A stretch of 64,000 bases of DNA from Eutreptiella sp. 'Long Island Sound 2002' (lineage: Eukaryota > Euglenozoa > Euglenophyceae > Eutreptiales > Eutreptiaceae), in contig OZ038385.1 in NCBI GenBank assembly GCA_964036045.1, forward strand, positions 58,499,919 to 58,563,918, given 5' to 3'. The translations under genes were made by a program, and so were the position numbers. Below the pieces are notes generated by a model that was given only the letters and a program-made list of their open reading frames with translations, was not told where the DNA came from and ran no database searches. Below are positions 36,301 through 48,300 of the stretch, one piece after another; the stretch's first letter is position 1, and each line of letters opens with the position of its first letter.

Positions 36301-39300
36301 ACCCACAGCTGACAGTGCCGCTGCCGCTACTGCCGGAAGCGACCGTCCTGTTCTACTACGTGGTGGTTTCCGACGCCGACGGTGGCCGCAACACCTCCAG
36401 AGCCCGCGTCGCGGTCGCCAGCGCAACCGGCACCGTCGGGGCCATCGGCAAAAGCCTGGTGGACTTGCGGACTGCAGCTCAGGATTGTTTCGCTGGGTGC
36501 CGCACGTTGATCATCAGCACCGCGATGTCCGTCGCGCGTGTCGCGACCTTCTCACCGGCGGCGTCGGTTCTGCAGCAGCAGGCGCTCGAGGCCGTGTACG
36601 ACGAGACCATCCCGGCGGTGCTGGACCACGTCGATGTGCCGCTGACCGCAGCGGAGCAGACCGCGATGCTGGTGATGATGGGCGTGCTCGGGGACCATTT
36701 GGGTGCGCTGGAGGGCACGCGCCCCGGCGCGGCGGGCCGCATCGTGGTCGCGCTGCAGAGTCTGGGCGGGCGCATCCCGTCGCTCGCCCCGGTTTTGACC
36801 CCGGCGCAGCAGCAGCAAACGCTGAAGGTGGCGACAGACGTGCTTGGGTACTACCAGGGCCAGTACCTGCCCGCGGGGTACACCGACGCAGGGCAGGGCC
36901 TGATCAGCGCCCTAGACGGCGTGTTGGAGCGGAGGTCCAGCCCGGTGCAGGCGCAGGTGCGCGGCCTGCGGAACGCGACCCGCGACGTCGCGCTGTCCGT
37001 GGCCACGCCGCTGCTGCCGGGGGAGCGGGCCTGCGTGCAGGACCCCGCGGAGTCCGTCTCGGTGTGCGCGCTCGGGGGCCGCGCCGGGAGCGCCCTGAAC
37101 TTCTCGCTCCCCGCCGGCTCCGGCGTGTACCTGCCGGCGTCGTGGTCGGCGCGGACCGGGGTCGCCCCGGGCGCCCCGGTCCGCCTTTTGGTGGAGAACT
37201 GGCAGCGGAAAAGCCCGCACTGGTACAGCCGCCTGTCCAACACCATGTTCCTTTCCGCCTCCCTTGTCTCCCCCGGCGGTGCCCGGCTCCCGGTGTCGGG
37301 GCTGCGCGACGCGGCGCAGCTGCGCATCGCGTACCCGGCCCTGGAAACCGCCAGAGAAATAGCGTGCCGGTTCTTCGACACGGTGGCGGAGCGTTGGGAG
37401 AGGGCCGGCGTGGTGTACGCCCCGGACGCGGCGCGCCCGGGGGTCGTGACGTGCCGGACAACGCACCTGACGGATTTTACCGCGCACTATGTCTTCCGTG
37501 AAGACCCGCCGGCAGAGTCCCCCATCAACTTCGCGTGCCCGGAATGCCTGATGTTGCTGGTGTTCGCGGCCGTCATGGCGTACAGCATCGTCGCGGCCGT
37601 GCTGGACACCGGCGCCTGCTGCAGCACCCGGTTCAACCTCTACAACCCGTGGGCCGCCCCCACCGTGGCCCTCCTGTACCTCAAACGCAGCATCCCCCCG
37701 TCCTTCTGCGGGCGGCTGCTGCGGCTGACGGGCTCCGACCACGCCCTCCTCTCCTGCTTCTTCCCCAACCGCAAGCGCAGCGCCCTCCAGGGGGGCCTGC
37801 TGGTGCTGTCGCACGCGCTCGGCTGCCTCATGCTGGGCACCGCGTGGCCGGCGGCGGGCGTCGATAGCGGCTCGTGGTTCGCATGGGGCGTCACGACGGG
37901 CGCCATCGCGTTCCCGGTGATGCTCCTGCTGGGGGCGCCGTTCTTCCACACGCCCCGGTGCAACTGGAACACACGGCACCTCGAGAGGGTCAGAGAGCCC
38001 CCGCCGCCTGCCAGCCCCCCTGCGTCCGACGCCCCACCCGAGCTCAACCCTCTGGCCCCGGCACAAGTGCCGCTGGAAACGCTGCCGGAGTCCGGGCCGC
38101 CGCGCACGGCGCCGTCCCGCCAGCAGAGCACCCTGAGCTCCGACACGATGGTGGTCCCGGAGGCCGAGGGGGCGCCGGGCCACCTCGACGCCGAGGTCGC
38201 GACGCAGCCATTCTCCCCGGCGCCGCGCGCGCTCTCGCTGGCCCACGACGGCGACGCGCCGCCCCCGGCGTGGGCCGAGCCCCCGCAGGTGCAGAACTGG
38301 ATGCACGAGGGCGGCATGCAGGACGCGCTGCGCCCGGCGGCCAGCCCGGTCCGCACGCGGGCAGACCTGTGGGGGGTGCGCCCGCTGGCGGAGTCTCCCA
38401 AGGAGCACACGTTCCTTCGGCATTTGCAGGAGGACGTGCTCGGCGACGCTCCGGAGGGCGACCTCCGGCACCGCGCGCTGCAGGAGCTGCGCGACGGGCG
38501 ATACCTGTTGGCGGTGTACTGCCTCTTGAAGGGTGACGCTGAGCGGCAGCAGAAGGGGGACGAGACAGCGGGGGAGGTCTCCCCCCCCCACCGCTTTGTT
38601 CTGTCTGTGTCCAGCCCTACCCGCCCCGGCCATTGCCTAGTGTGGATGGGTCAGAGGCCAAAAAGAAGTTTATGTACCTAAAATCGATCTCAAGTTTCAG
38701 CCTCTTTGATGAATTTCGGTTTTCCCTGAGGCAAATTGGTCTGGTGTGGGTGGGTGGGTGGGTAGGCCGGGGTCGGCTAGGGCCCCAAACGACGTCCCCG
38801 CCCCAGGGCTTCTTTTGAGCAGGGGGGGGGGGAGGGGGGGAGGGGGTTTTGGACCCAAAATTTGGTGTACCAAAAATGGCCTGACCAGATTTTTTTGTAA
38901 ATTTCGTTTTTTCCCACTATGGTCATTTCGGTCTAGGGAGGGGGGGAGGGGGTTTTGGGGGAGGGGTCCCCCCCCCTTGGTTTTTAATTATTCTAAAGAA
39001 GCCCTGCCCCGCCCCCCAGGTCACTGAGCAATAGCCTGTACCCGTCTTGCTGAAGCCCCATCTCACACCTCATTCATAGTCTCTGTGGACCGGCCCCTCG
39101 GGTCCCCTTGCTCCTCTCCCAATTTGCCATCCACGTTGCAAACCACCTCCCAAGTGGTAGTCGGACCATCGGCACGTACAAGGCACTTCGCTGGGCTGCC
39201 GTGGAGGGCCGTCACGCAGCATACCCCAAGGGGTTGGGTGTGAAATGGTTTGCCACGGGAAATCGTTATGGGAAAGGGGATTCTACAGCCCCCCCCCCCC

Positions 39301-42300
39301 CCCCGCCGCCCTGACTGCACACTTCTTTTTCGGGGGGGCGTCAGAGCCCAAATTCTGACCACCCAAAATTTCAATTCAAAATCACAAACTTTGTGGATGT
39401 TGGGCTGTGCGGCCTCTGTGAGGCCAACAACGAAAGCCCCCAAAATTCACGATATCAGGGCGGCACCTGGATTTTCTGAGGAGGATAAAGATCGATTTCT
39501 GACGAGAGTGAGAGGGATGAAGCGAGGCGAAGGCCGTCACGCCAGGAGGTACACCAGCAGCAGCACCAGCAGCAGAGCACCAGTAACAGCAGCAGTGGCG
39601 GCGCTTCGGGTATGATTGATCAGCCCGCCTATTGGGCCCCACCGGTTAGGACGTAGCCGTTTCCAGGCCGGCATGGGTTGGTTGAAAAATCGCGATTTCT
39701 GGGTGACCTTTGAGAACCCCCAGGGGCACTTGGGCCGTTGTTGGGTGATCATGTGTCATTTGATGACATGGCTTTGCGTGCTGCCCGCATTGCGGGGACA
39801 TGCGGTGGAATACTCAGGCGCCCTTTTTCATTTGCAGAGGGGCCACAACCGCACGCTTGCGCCCAGCCCCCCAGCCCCAGTTCGTGCCGTAGGCTAAGCC
39901 TCATCCCTCCCGCCCTATCCTTTGAATCGCAGGTCACAACGGTCGAGGGCGCGCTCGTCATGGCCTCGAAGGTGCTGCAGACCGACGCCGAGAGCCTCAC
40001 GCACCGCCTGCTCGACGACGTGGCGGGACTTGCGGAGTGGCAGGAGGCCACGCTCGCGTGCCGGCAGCAGCGCTCTGTCGTGGCCTGGCACCATCTCCGC
40101 ATGCTGTTCGCGGAGCTGGACCCGTCCCTAGCCTCCGTCCTCCACCTCCGCGACATGAAATGGTTTACGGAGTGGCAGGAGCGCCGGGAGGCGGCGGGGC
40201 TGGACGAGCGCGCGCGCGGCCTCGAGGCGGCGCTCGCTGCGGCTTCCCCACCGGCGGCCGCCGGGGCGCATCAGGACGACTGGCGCACTGGCGTCTCGCT
40301 GGTGAAGGTGCAGCGGGATTTCATGCGCGCGGCGAAGGTTTTCGCGAAGATCGGGCACAAGACGCACTTTCCGGAGCAGCCCATGTCCCCCGACTTCGCG
40401 AAGAACTGGGTTCGCTACTACGCCACGACGTTCCCCCCGCGGGAGCCCAACTTCGACGCGCAGTGGGACCTGCAGTACGAGCTGTTCCAGAGCCGCGTGG
40501 CCCGCGGGGAGCTGCACGAGGGCGACGAGCTGCTGCTGCCGGAGCTCAGCGACCAGACGTATCATGAGCCCCCGCAACACGTGGACCCGGACGAGGAGTT
40601 CCCGGCCTGGCCCCCGCAGCCCGCGGCGGCCCAGGCCTTCCCCAGCGATCCCCCGGCCCCCCCGAGCCTCGCCTTCGCCCCGCATCCCGAGGCCTCGATG
40701 GCGGACGTGCTGCACGTGGGCGAGGGGGGCGCGGGACCTCTGCCTGGCACGAGCGCGGGGGTGTTGGTGGTGGAGCCGCTGGACCCGCTGGACCCGGGCC
40801 TGAACACGTGGTTCGAGCCGCCGCCGGAGGCCGACCCGGTGGTCGCAGCTGCGGCCCCGGCCTCCGCCGGCGTCGACGTGCGACCGGGCGATGCGGCGCA
40901 GCGCAGCCCGCGGCCGCCGGCCGACAGCGTGGTCACGCTCTGGGGCGGGCTCGGCGACGAGCCGAAGGCGCTGGGGCCGCCGCCGGAGAGCGGGGCCCCG
41001 GAGGCCCTGGGGCCGCATGTGGCCAAGGGCCTGGGTCTGCGGGAGGGGCAGCAGCTGTACGTGTACACTGAAGGCTCCCGAGGGCACGCCTCCGCAAAAT
41101 ACTACAGCAATCGGTTCGAGAGCCTCGCGGATGCGGTGGTGGCGGCCGAAGAGGGCGCGACGATCCACCTCATGCCCGGCACGTACCGGTCGCTGGTGCT
41201 GCTGAACCCCCCGGACAAGCTCACCGTCCAGTCGTACCTCATCCATAGCCCGGCGATCATCGAGGGCACTTCTGGAATCGTGGTCAAGGGCGCCGCCAAC
41301 ATCACCTTTTGTGACCTCGTTTTCAAGGTGACCCCAGTTCCGCCCCAGTTCTAACCTTCACCTGCCCCCCATCCCCCCCGCCGCCCTCTACACCCCCAAC
41401 CCAACGGATGGACAATCAACCCCGCATCCACACGCAGAGGATTCCCTCCTCAAAAGGCGAACACGCACGTACAACCGCAAGTACCAACCCGCATACTCAT
41501 TCAGCCTTTATGCTCCCCGGCCCCCCCTCCCTTTTCCACAGTCCGGTCGTGCCGTCTGTCCGGGCAGGAGCAGAGCGAGTCAGCGCAGGATCGGCACCAA
41601 GATTGATTGTGGTGGCCAGGACTGAAAAACAGGATATGGGGACTGGGATGGGGTGGACAATCTGTGCAATGAATAACAGAGGACAGTTGAGCGCAGCGCA
41701 ATACTCCCTGATCAATCAGCTGGTGTGGAAACAGTTGCATATGGTGCTTCATCCAGAGTGGGTTCTCAAGGGTCTAATGGAATTGTATCGCAGTGCAAGA
41801 GCTCTGGAGCAGTTTCAGCATAATTTGCGGCCCCCTCCACTCCCCCCAGTTCCCTTCGTTGCCTCACTCCTCAGCTCCTCCCTCTCTCTCTTCCTGCCTT
41901 CCTGCTCTCCCCTCCTGGCATCCCTCCCTCTTGGCCTCCTCTGGAGGGCTTGTGCCGGTGTGGGTGCTGGTCCTGCACGTAGGGATTTGCGCATTGATCC
42001 CTCGTAGACCCTCCGCACGGGTTGCTGTTGAAGCTGGATCTGTGGCGGTGCATTGTGTGTGGTATGGGCACGGGCTAGGCCCCTGACAACAGTGCGTAGG
42101 TGCGACACCGTCTGCACAGCATCCCATGGGCATCTGGTTGCATAGCATGCTTGCTTTCAAGCCCTTTGCAAGGTGATACAAGCCCTCTACACAGCGGCAC
42201 AAGTCCTCTGCAAACACAAGGAGCTTGTCAGTGCATGAGCAGAGCATGCGCAGCAGCCCACGCCCACGAGATGTGGAGCTGAGGGCCGCAGGACGGCAGA

Positions 42301-45300
42301 TGCTGTCCTGCTTTCCAGGCATGAAGTGCACTGAAAGGTGCGCCAAGAGCCTACATCAGATCAAGATTGCATATTGGGACTGAGCTGGTGGAGCAAGGGT
42401 CTTCCTAATGCACTGAGGGCAATGTGCACAGATACTACTGAAGGGATCCAAACGGAAGGTGGGCTAAGAAGATTCTGTTTTGGGCTCCTCTGTGATTCCA
42501 AGATGGCTTCAGTGAAGCACATTACTGAATGATTTTCAGTGCCACAAGCTTTTTTCAAGGCGGTTTGGGAGGGTATGAAGGGCGCAACTGCCAACAGTGG
42601 CTCCAGAACATCGCCTCAACCATCTTGTCCTCCTATCCTCCCATCCACCCATCCTCCCATCCACCCGTCCTCCAATCCTCTCATCCTTTCATCCACTCGT
42701 CCTCCCATCCTCCCATTCACCCATTCACCCATCCACCCATCCTCCCGCCCACCCATCCTCCCACCCTCCCATCCTCCCACCCTCCCATCCTCCCATCCAC
42801 CCATACTCCCATCCTCCAATCCACCCATAATCCCATCCACCCATCCACCCATCCTATCATCCATCCATCGTCCCATCGTCCCAGCCTCTCATCTACCCAT
42901 CCATCCATCCTCCCATCCACCCATCCTCCCATCCTCCCATCCTCCCATCCACTCATCCTCCCATCCACCCATCCTCCCATCCACCCATCCTCCCATCCAC
43001 CCATCCTCCCATCCACTCATCCTCCCATCCTCCCATCCACCCCCTCATCCTCCCATCCACCCATCCTCCCATCCTCCCATCCTCCCATCCTCGCATCCTA
43101 CCATCCACCCATCCACCCATCTTCCCATCCTCGCATCCTACCATCCACCTATCCTCCCATCCACTCATCCACCCATCCACCCATACTCCCATCCTCCCAT
43201 CCACCCATCGTTCCATCCTCCCATCCACCCATACTCCCATCCACCCATCCACCCATACTCCCATCCACCCATCCACCCATCCTCCCATCCACCCATCCTC
43301 CCATCCTCCCATCCACCCATCCACCCATCCTCCCATCCACCCATCCTCCCATCCTCCCATCCACCCATCCACCCATCCACCCATCTTCCCATCCTCGCAT
43401 CCTACCATCCACCCATCCTCCCATCCTCTCATCCTCCCATCCACCCATCCACCCATCTTCCCATCCTCGCATCCTACCATCCACCCATCCTCCCATCCAC
43501 TCATCCTGGTGACTTGGCACCAGTCTAAAAACCCTCAGGATGGTAGCTGTAGGACGGATTGCCCACACGCACTGCCGCGCTCGAAGCCAGTCGTGAATCG
43601 TCGTGATAGTCATGCCACCACGTGACTCAGCTCTAGCCATCGTGGCCCCTTCTCCGCTCTGCTCCACCCGCATGGTGCACTCTGTCTCTCCCTCTTAGTC
43701 CCGTGTCTCCAAGGGCTGAGTGCCGCACCTCGGGTGCGTCCCTCCCCCTTGCTAGCCACCTACTGCTCACAGTGGGCGCAACGTTCTACCATCAGCTCTG
43801 GCAAGACGTCGACCTCGCCGTGGCAATCTTCCAGGCCGCTACGCGGGGAGCCGCGACGGGGACTGCATTCGACGTATCCGCCGCTCAAGCGTGACGCCTT
43901 GTGCAGGGGTATCATGAGTCGTCAGCTTCGTCGTCCCATCGTGGGGCCCCCCTCACCTATGCGCCACTAGGGTTGCAGCACCGCGCGCCAACGCGGTGCT
44001 CCCCTCGCACCCCCGTCCTCGTGAGTCCTGGGACCCCCACTCGCCGGCCTGCTCCGCCAGGCGGCCCCATGTTGCTCTGCGCTCTCGCGCCATGCTCTTT
44101 GTTTTGTCGCACTATGGCCACGCTCGTGGCACCCGTTATTTCTTTCCTGTGCGCCCCGTCCAGTGGGGGCTGCCTATGTTATCCGTGCTCCTCCGTTTGC
44201 CAGCGCCCCGGTTTGTCGCCCCCCCCCCCCCCCCCAGCGCCTTGCGGCCACAGGCCACCCGCTCCTTTCTCGTCACAGCCTACCATGTCAGACCGCTCAA
44301 CGCCGTCCCAGGACTCCCCCTCTCCTGCCCCCGACACCAGTCGAGGTGGCGCCATTCGTCGGGGGCCGTTCCCCATGTTTCTGATGGAAATTGCCCAGTC
44401 CGACGACGCTGACCGTCTCCTACGAGAGCTGGACATGTTGAAGGATGACGCACTGGAAGCTGCGGATACAGCCATCCGGGCCACCGACCCCGCCCTGGCT
44501 GACTTATGTGACGCCCTGCGATGGACAGCAGCCGACGGCGACATCCAGGCTATTACTGCCGTGACGGGGGCGTGGACGCCGCGGGGACTCCTGCTCACAG
44601 CCACCGTCACGGTCGCCGCAGGCCCGTCTGACACGAATGTCATCGAACACGTCCCTCTGTCGCTGGTACAAGGAGGCCCGCTGCTGGAGTATTTCTCCAA
44701 GGACCCTGAGGCCCTCACAGCAGCCCTCGTCACGCGATGGAGTCCAAGCCATGTTCCGATCTCAGCGTCGCGCCTTCGCAGCCAAGTCTTCAAGGGCCTG
44801 TACACGGCCCGAGAACAGCCTCCGTCCATCGACACTACCACTCCTCCAGACATCCAAAGCCAAAAGGTCTCCCACAAGATTCACAAGCCCATCAGCCAGT
44901 TCCTTGCCCCCCACCTCAGGCCGTCGTGGGACCGCCTCCGCACCCGCGAGGTGGTTGCGGCCTTTTGGGCGCTGCCCAATGACGTGCATGCGGTCCTGCA
45001 AGCGGCCCATATCCCGACAGCAGACCTCGTCCCGCTGAAGTTCGGGCTTCTGGCATGGGCCTCCTCCATCTTCCTCACTGGACAGTACACGCCAGCCCCG
45101 GTTTCCACGCCCCCGGCCCTCGCCAACAAGGGCATGTGGACCCCCGAGCAGCTGCGGCCGCTGCTCGAGTGCTCGGTCCTGCCGATCCGCAGCGTGGAGC
45201 TGCTGCATCAGATCGAGCAGGCTGGCGAGCATTCCTGGGCCACAGCCCCCACCTTCGCCCTGCTGCAGGCCGGCATCGCCGACACCGCCAGCCCCCCCCC

Positions 45301-48300
45301 ACTCACGCCGCCCAGCCACGCACCTTACCTCACCAAAGGCCAGGCAGCACCCAGCCCCACCGGCACTCTGTTCGCCACGACGGCGTTCACCCCGGCGTCA
45401 GCCCTATACAGGTCCCAGGACAAGCCCGCCCCTACAGGGGCCGAACAATCGCCTTCGTCGCTGTTGCTCGAGCAGACGAGGCTTTCCTTCAGCCTCCCTG
45501 AGCCCGCCTCCCAAGTCCAACTGGCTGCCGCGGACCCCACGCCTCCGGAGTCGCCAGCCCCAGCCGTCGGATCAGCCCCCCCCAGCCCCTCCCAGTTGGG
45601 GGAGCCCTTCGTCCCGGATCCGGACGTAACGGCCTACTCCACCGATTACGCTCAGCTGCGTGACCAGTACGAGGCCCAGCAGCAAGAGCTGGCCGTGGCA
45701 CGGGGCGACCTAGAGTCCCTCACGCGGGATCTGGACATGGTCCGCACCGAGCGGGACAATGCCCAACAGCAAATCCAGCGTTCCGCCGCGGCGCAGCAGC
45801 AGGCCGAAGCCGTTCGGCTCAACAACTTCATCACGTCCCTACCCCCCCTCTTGTCCATCGCCACCAGACTCCGCGGCCTCCCGTCCACGCCGCCGGCATT
45901 CGCCAATGCCGTGCGCAGTGCGGTTCCGGCCTCTTTCAAACTGCCTACCCCCGGCTCTCAGCAATTCCTGGTCCTCGTGCCGGTCATCCTCGCCGCGGCG
46001 GTCCTCACCTCGCCCCAGGCACCCGATCTCGAGGAGTTGGCCGACGTCCTCCGCAGGGCTATGGCTGCGCCGAGCCCCGTGCCGGTCCCGGAGACCCCTA
46101 CGCGTGCCCCCGGGTTGTCGTTCGCTATCCCGGACCCGATCCCTAAGCCCGGGGCGGCTACTGCCCTCCGGGCGCCGGGCGCTGCTCCCCAGCCGCCGTC
46201 GCCCACAGCTTCGCCCATTGATGCCGCACTGGCCTCCCTACTGGAGTGGATCCCGGAGATCCCCAAAGGCTGTGAAGACGAAGTTGCACACGCATTCCAC
46301 CTCCAGCTTTTCCGCCAGTACGGCGCGAACGTCAGCGCCCTCCCGCAATCCCCGATTCGGGATCAGTGGGCCTGGGTCCGCAGCCATGCGCCCAGTTTGC
46401 CCGGCATCGCGGACGTCCTGTGCACCTTCCTCGGCAGGCCCCCCTCCTGTCCAGCAGGTTGCTGACAGTCCAGCCGCCTCCCCAGCCGAAGCCGCAGCCG
46501 CCAACCAGGCACAGGGCGCGGCCAAGAAGAAGGGGTATACGCCCCAGAAAATTGACCCGCAGACCTTCTCTAAGGCCCTGTGGGTAGGATGGCAGGAGGT
46601 CGACGATCCCCCGTCGGGAGAAGTCGACGCGGGACTCCTCGGAGGCATCCTCCGGGATAAATTTGGCGCCGGCCTGTCGTCCATCTCGGACGAGCAACTC
46701 AACCACAAGGCCAAGTTCACGATTGTCGGAATCAAGCCCGCCGAGTATGACAGAGGCATGAAATTGACCAGACAGCACACCGCTCGCGGCTGGCGAGTGA
46801 CCTGGGCCGAATCCAAGAAGCAGCCGTACACTCCCTGGGTGTCTGACCCTGACAGAGACTACCCTGCCCGAAAGACCCATCGAGGGAGTCGCGGGCAAAA
46901 GCACCGCCGTCCGCGGGAGCCCGAAGATCAGGTGGACCTCACGGCGACCTCGGAATCAAAAGGAGAACCAGACCCCAAGTACCAGCGCAGGTGCAGCCCC
47001 CGCCGCTCGGACAGGTCCCCGTCCCGCCGCCGCAGCCCTGGCCATCGCCGCGACAGCCCACCGCCGAGGCGTCGCAGCGCGTACCGCGATGAGCCCCGCG
47101 CGCATTCCAGCCGCCACGACCATCATGCAGCAGCTCCCCTCCAGCCCTACCCGTACTCGGGGGACCCCCACGACCCCCGAGTGGCCATGGCCCACAACCC
47201 CTACGCTCCCCCGCCCTGGAGCCCCCCAGCCGACCCCCACCGCTTCCAGCCGTACTTCGGTCGGCATCCGAGGGACCGGTAGCCTGGGAACTGGCGGGGC
47301 GCAACGAAGACATCCCGACGCTGTGTCTCGGCTCCGCCACTCCCGCCTCGATGGCGTCCCCCACGTCCGGGACCTGCACCTGGGCGCATACACTCCCTGC
47401 TCCCCTCCCAGAGAATGGGGCCTGGTACCGATGCCGGCCCCAAGCACCGCCCAGTTCGTCCCGCCCCCCTACGCCCTCGAAATGTGCCTACACCTACCAG
47501 CGGGTGTGCACTACTACCGGGTGAACAACGGGACAGACTCCTGGCCCCGCGACGTCCTATCGTTGGTGGGCGCCGTGCACTGCGTGCAAGTGTCTCGTTC
47601 CCATCATATGCAGCTCTGCCGCAAGGGCATGCCCCCAACCTCCCTCATCCTGCCCGAGCACCACCACGTGGTCCTCCCACAGTCCCTGCACAGCCGTGTC
47701 TATGTCACGGCCACAGGCCTCACCCGAGCCAGTGTCTTGGCGATAGCGGCCACGTACCACCCCCGGCACCTCCGCAAGTGGGTGCGGGGCCTGCCTCACG
47801 CCCTCCCCGTGGCCGTGGTCCGCAAGCTAACCCGGCACCCAGCCACCGCTGGCTCCTGCCCTGATCCACCCCTTTCCGACCGCGCGTCGCCCCGCCCGGA
47901 CATAATGACCCTCAACGTGCAGATGTCCCTGCGACCCAAGCTCCGCGCCCTGGACGTCCTGGTGCGCGAGTGCCAGTACCCGCTAACCCTGCACGTTCAA
48001 GAAGCTGGTCCCCTGATCGTCCAACCGGTACACCCCCTATACCACACCATCCAAGCCCCAGCAAAGGTGGCTGGGGGATGCGCCACCCTCCTCTACAGGA
48101 CCCCGGACCTGGCCGTGACCAGCCACAGCGCCCACCCCTTAGGACGAGCCTTGATCACTCACTTCGCCATGGCGGGCGTGACCCACTGCCACGCCAACGT
48201 GTATTTCCCGGCCGACGGGCACCTCGACACCCTCCAAGAAATCCTGGATTGGGTGTACCCATACCTCCTCCTCACCCCGGCCAGGGTGGTTGTCCTGACA

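Noticed and set aside
36912-38633. 573-residue minus-strand open frame
   Set aside because: It is a shadow of the GC-rich REJ/GPS exon; no domain pattern, and the plus strand has clear GPS and membrane segments.
38577-38681. Last 35 codons of the long REJ reading frame
   Set aside because: They run into the MITE at 38626; a donor at 38577 gives an in-phase join to the next coding exon.
39738-39932. Upstream open part of the second REJ exon frame
   Set aside because: Low-complexity sequence; the acceptor at 39931-39932 gives a phase-matched join. A stronger pyrimidine-tract acceptor at 39837-39838 remains possible but its frame fit is untested.
42529-43528. Several ~330-residue [11 protein letters not shown] and [10 protein letters not shown] frames
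   Set aside because: They are pure minisatellite translation in multiple frames and both strands, inside an intron.
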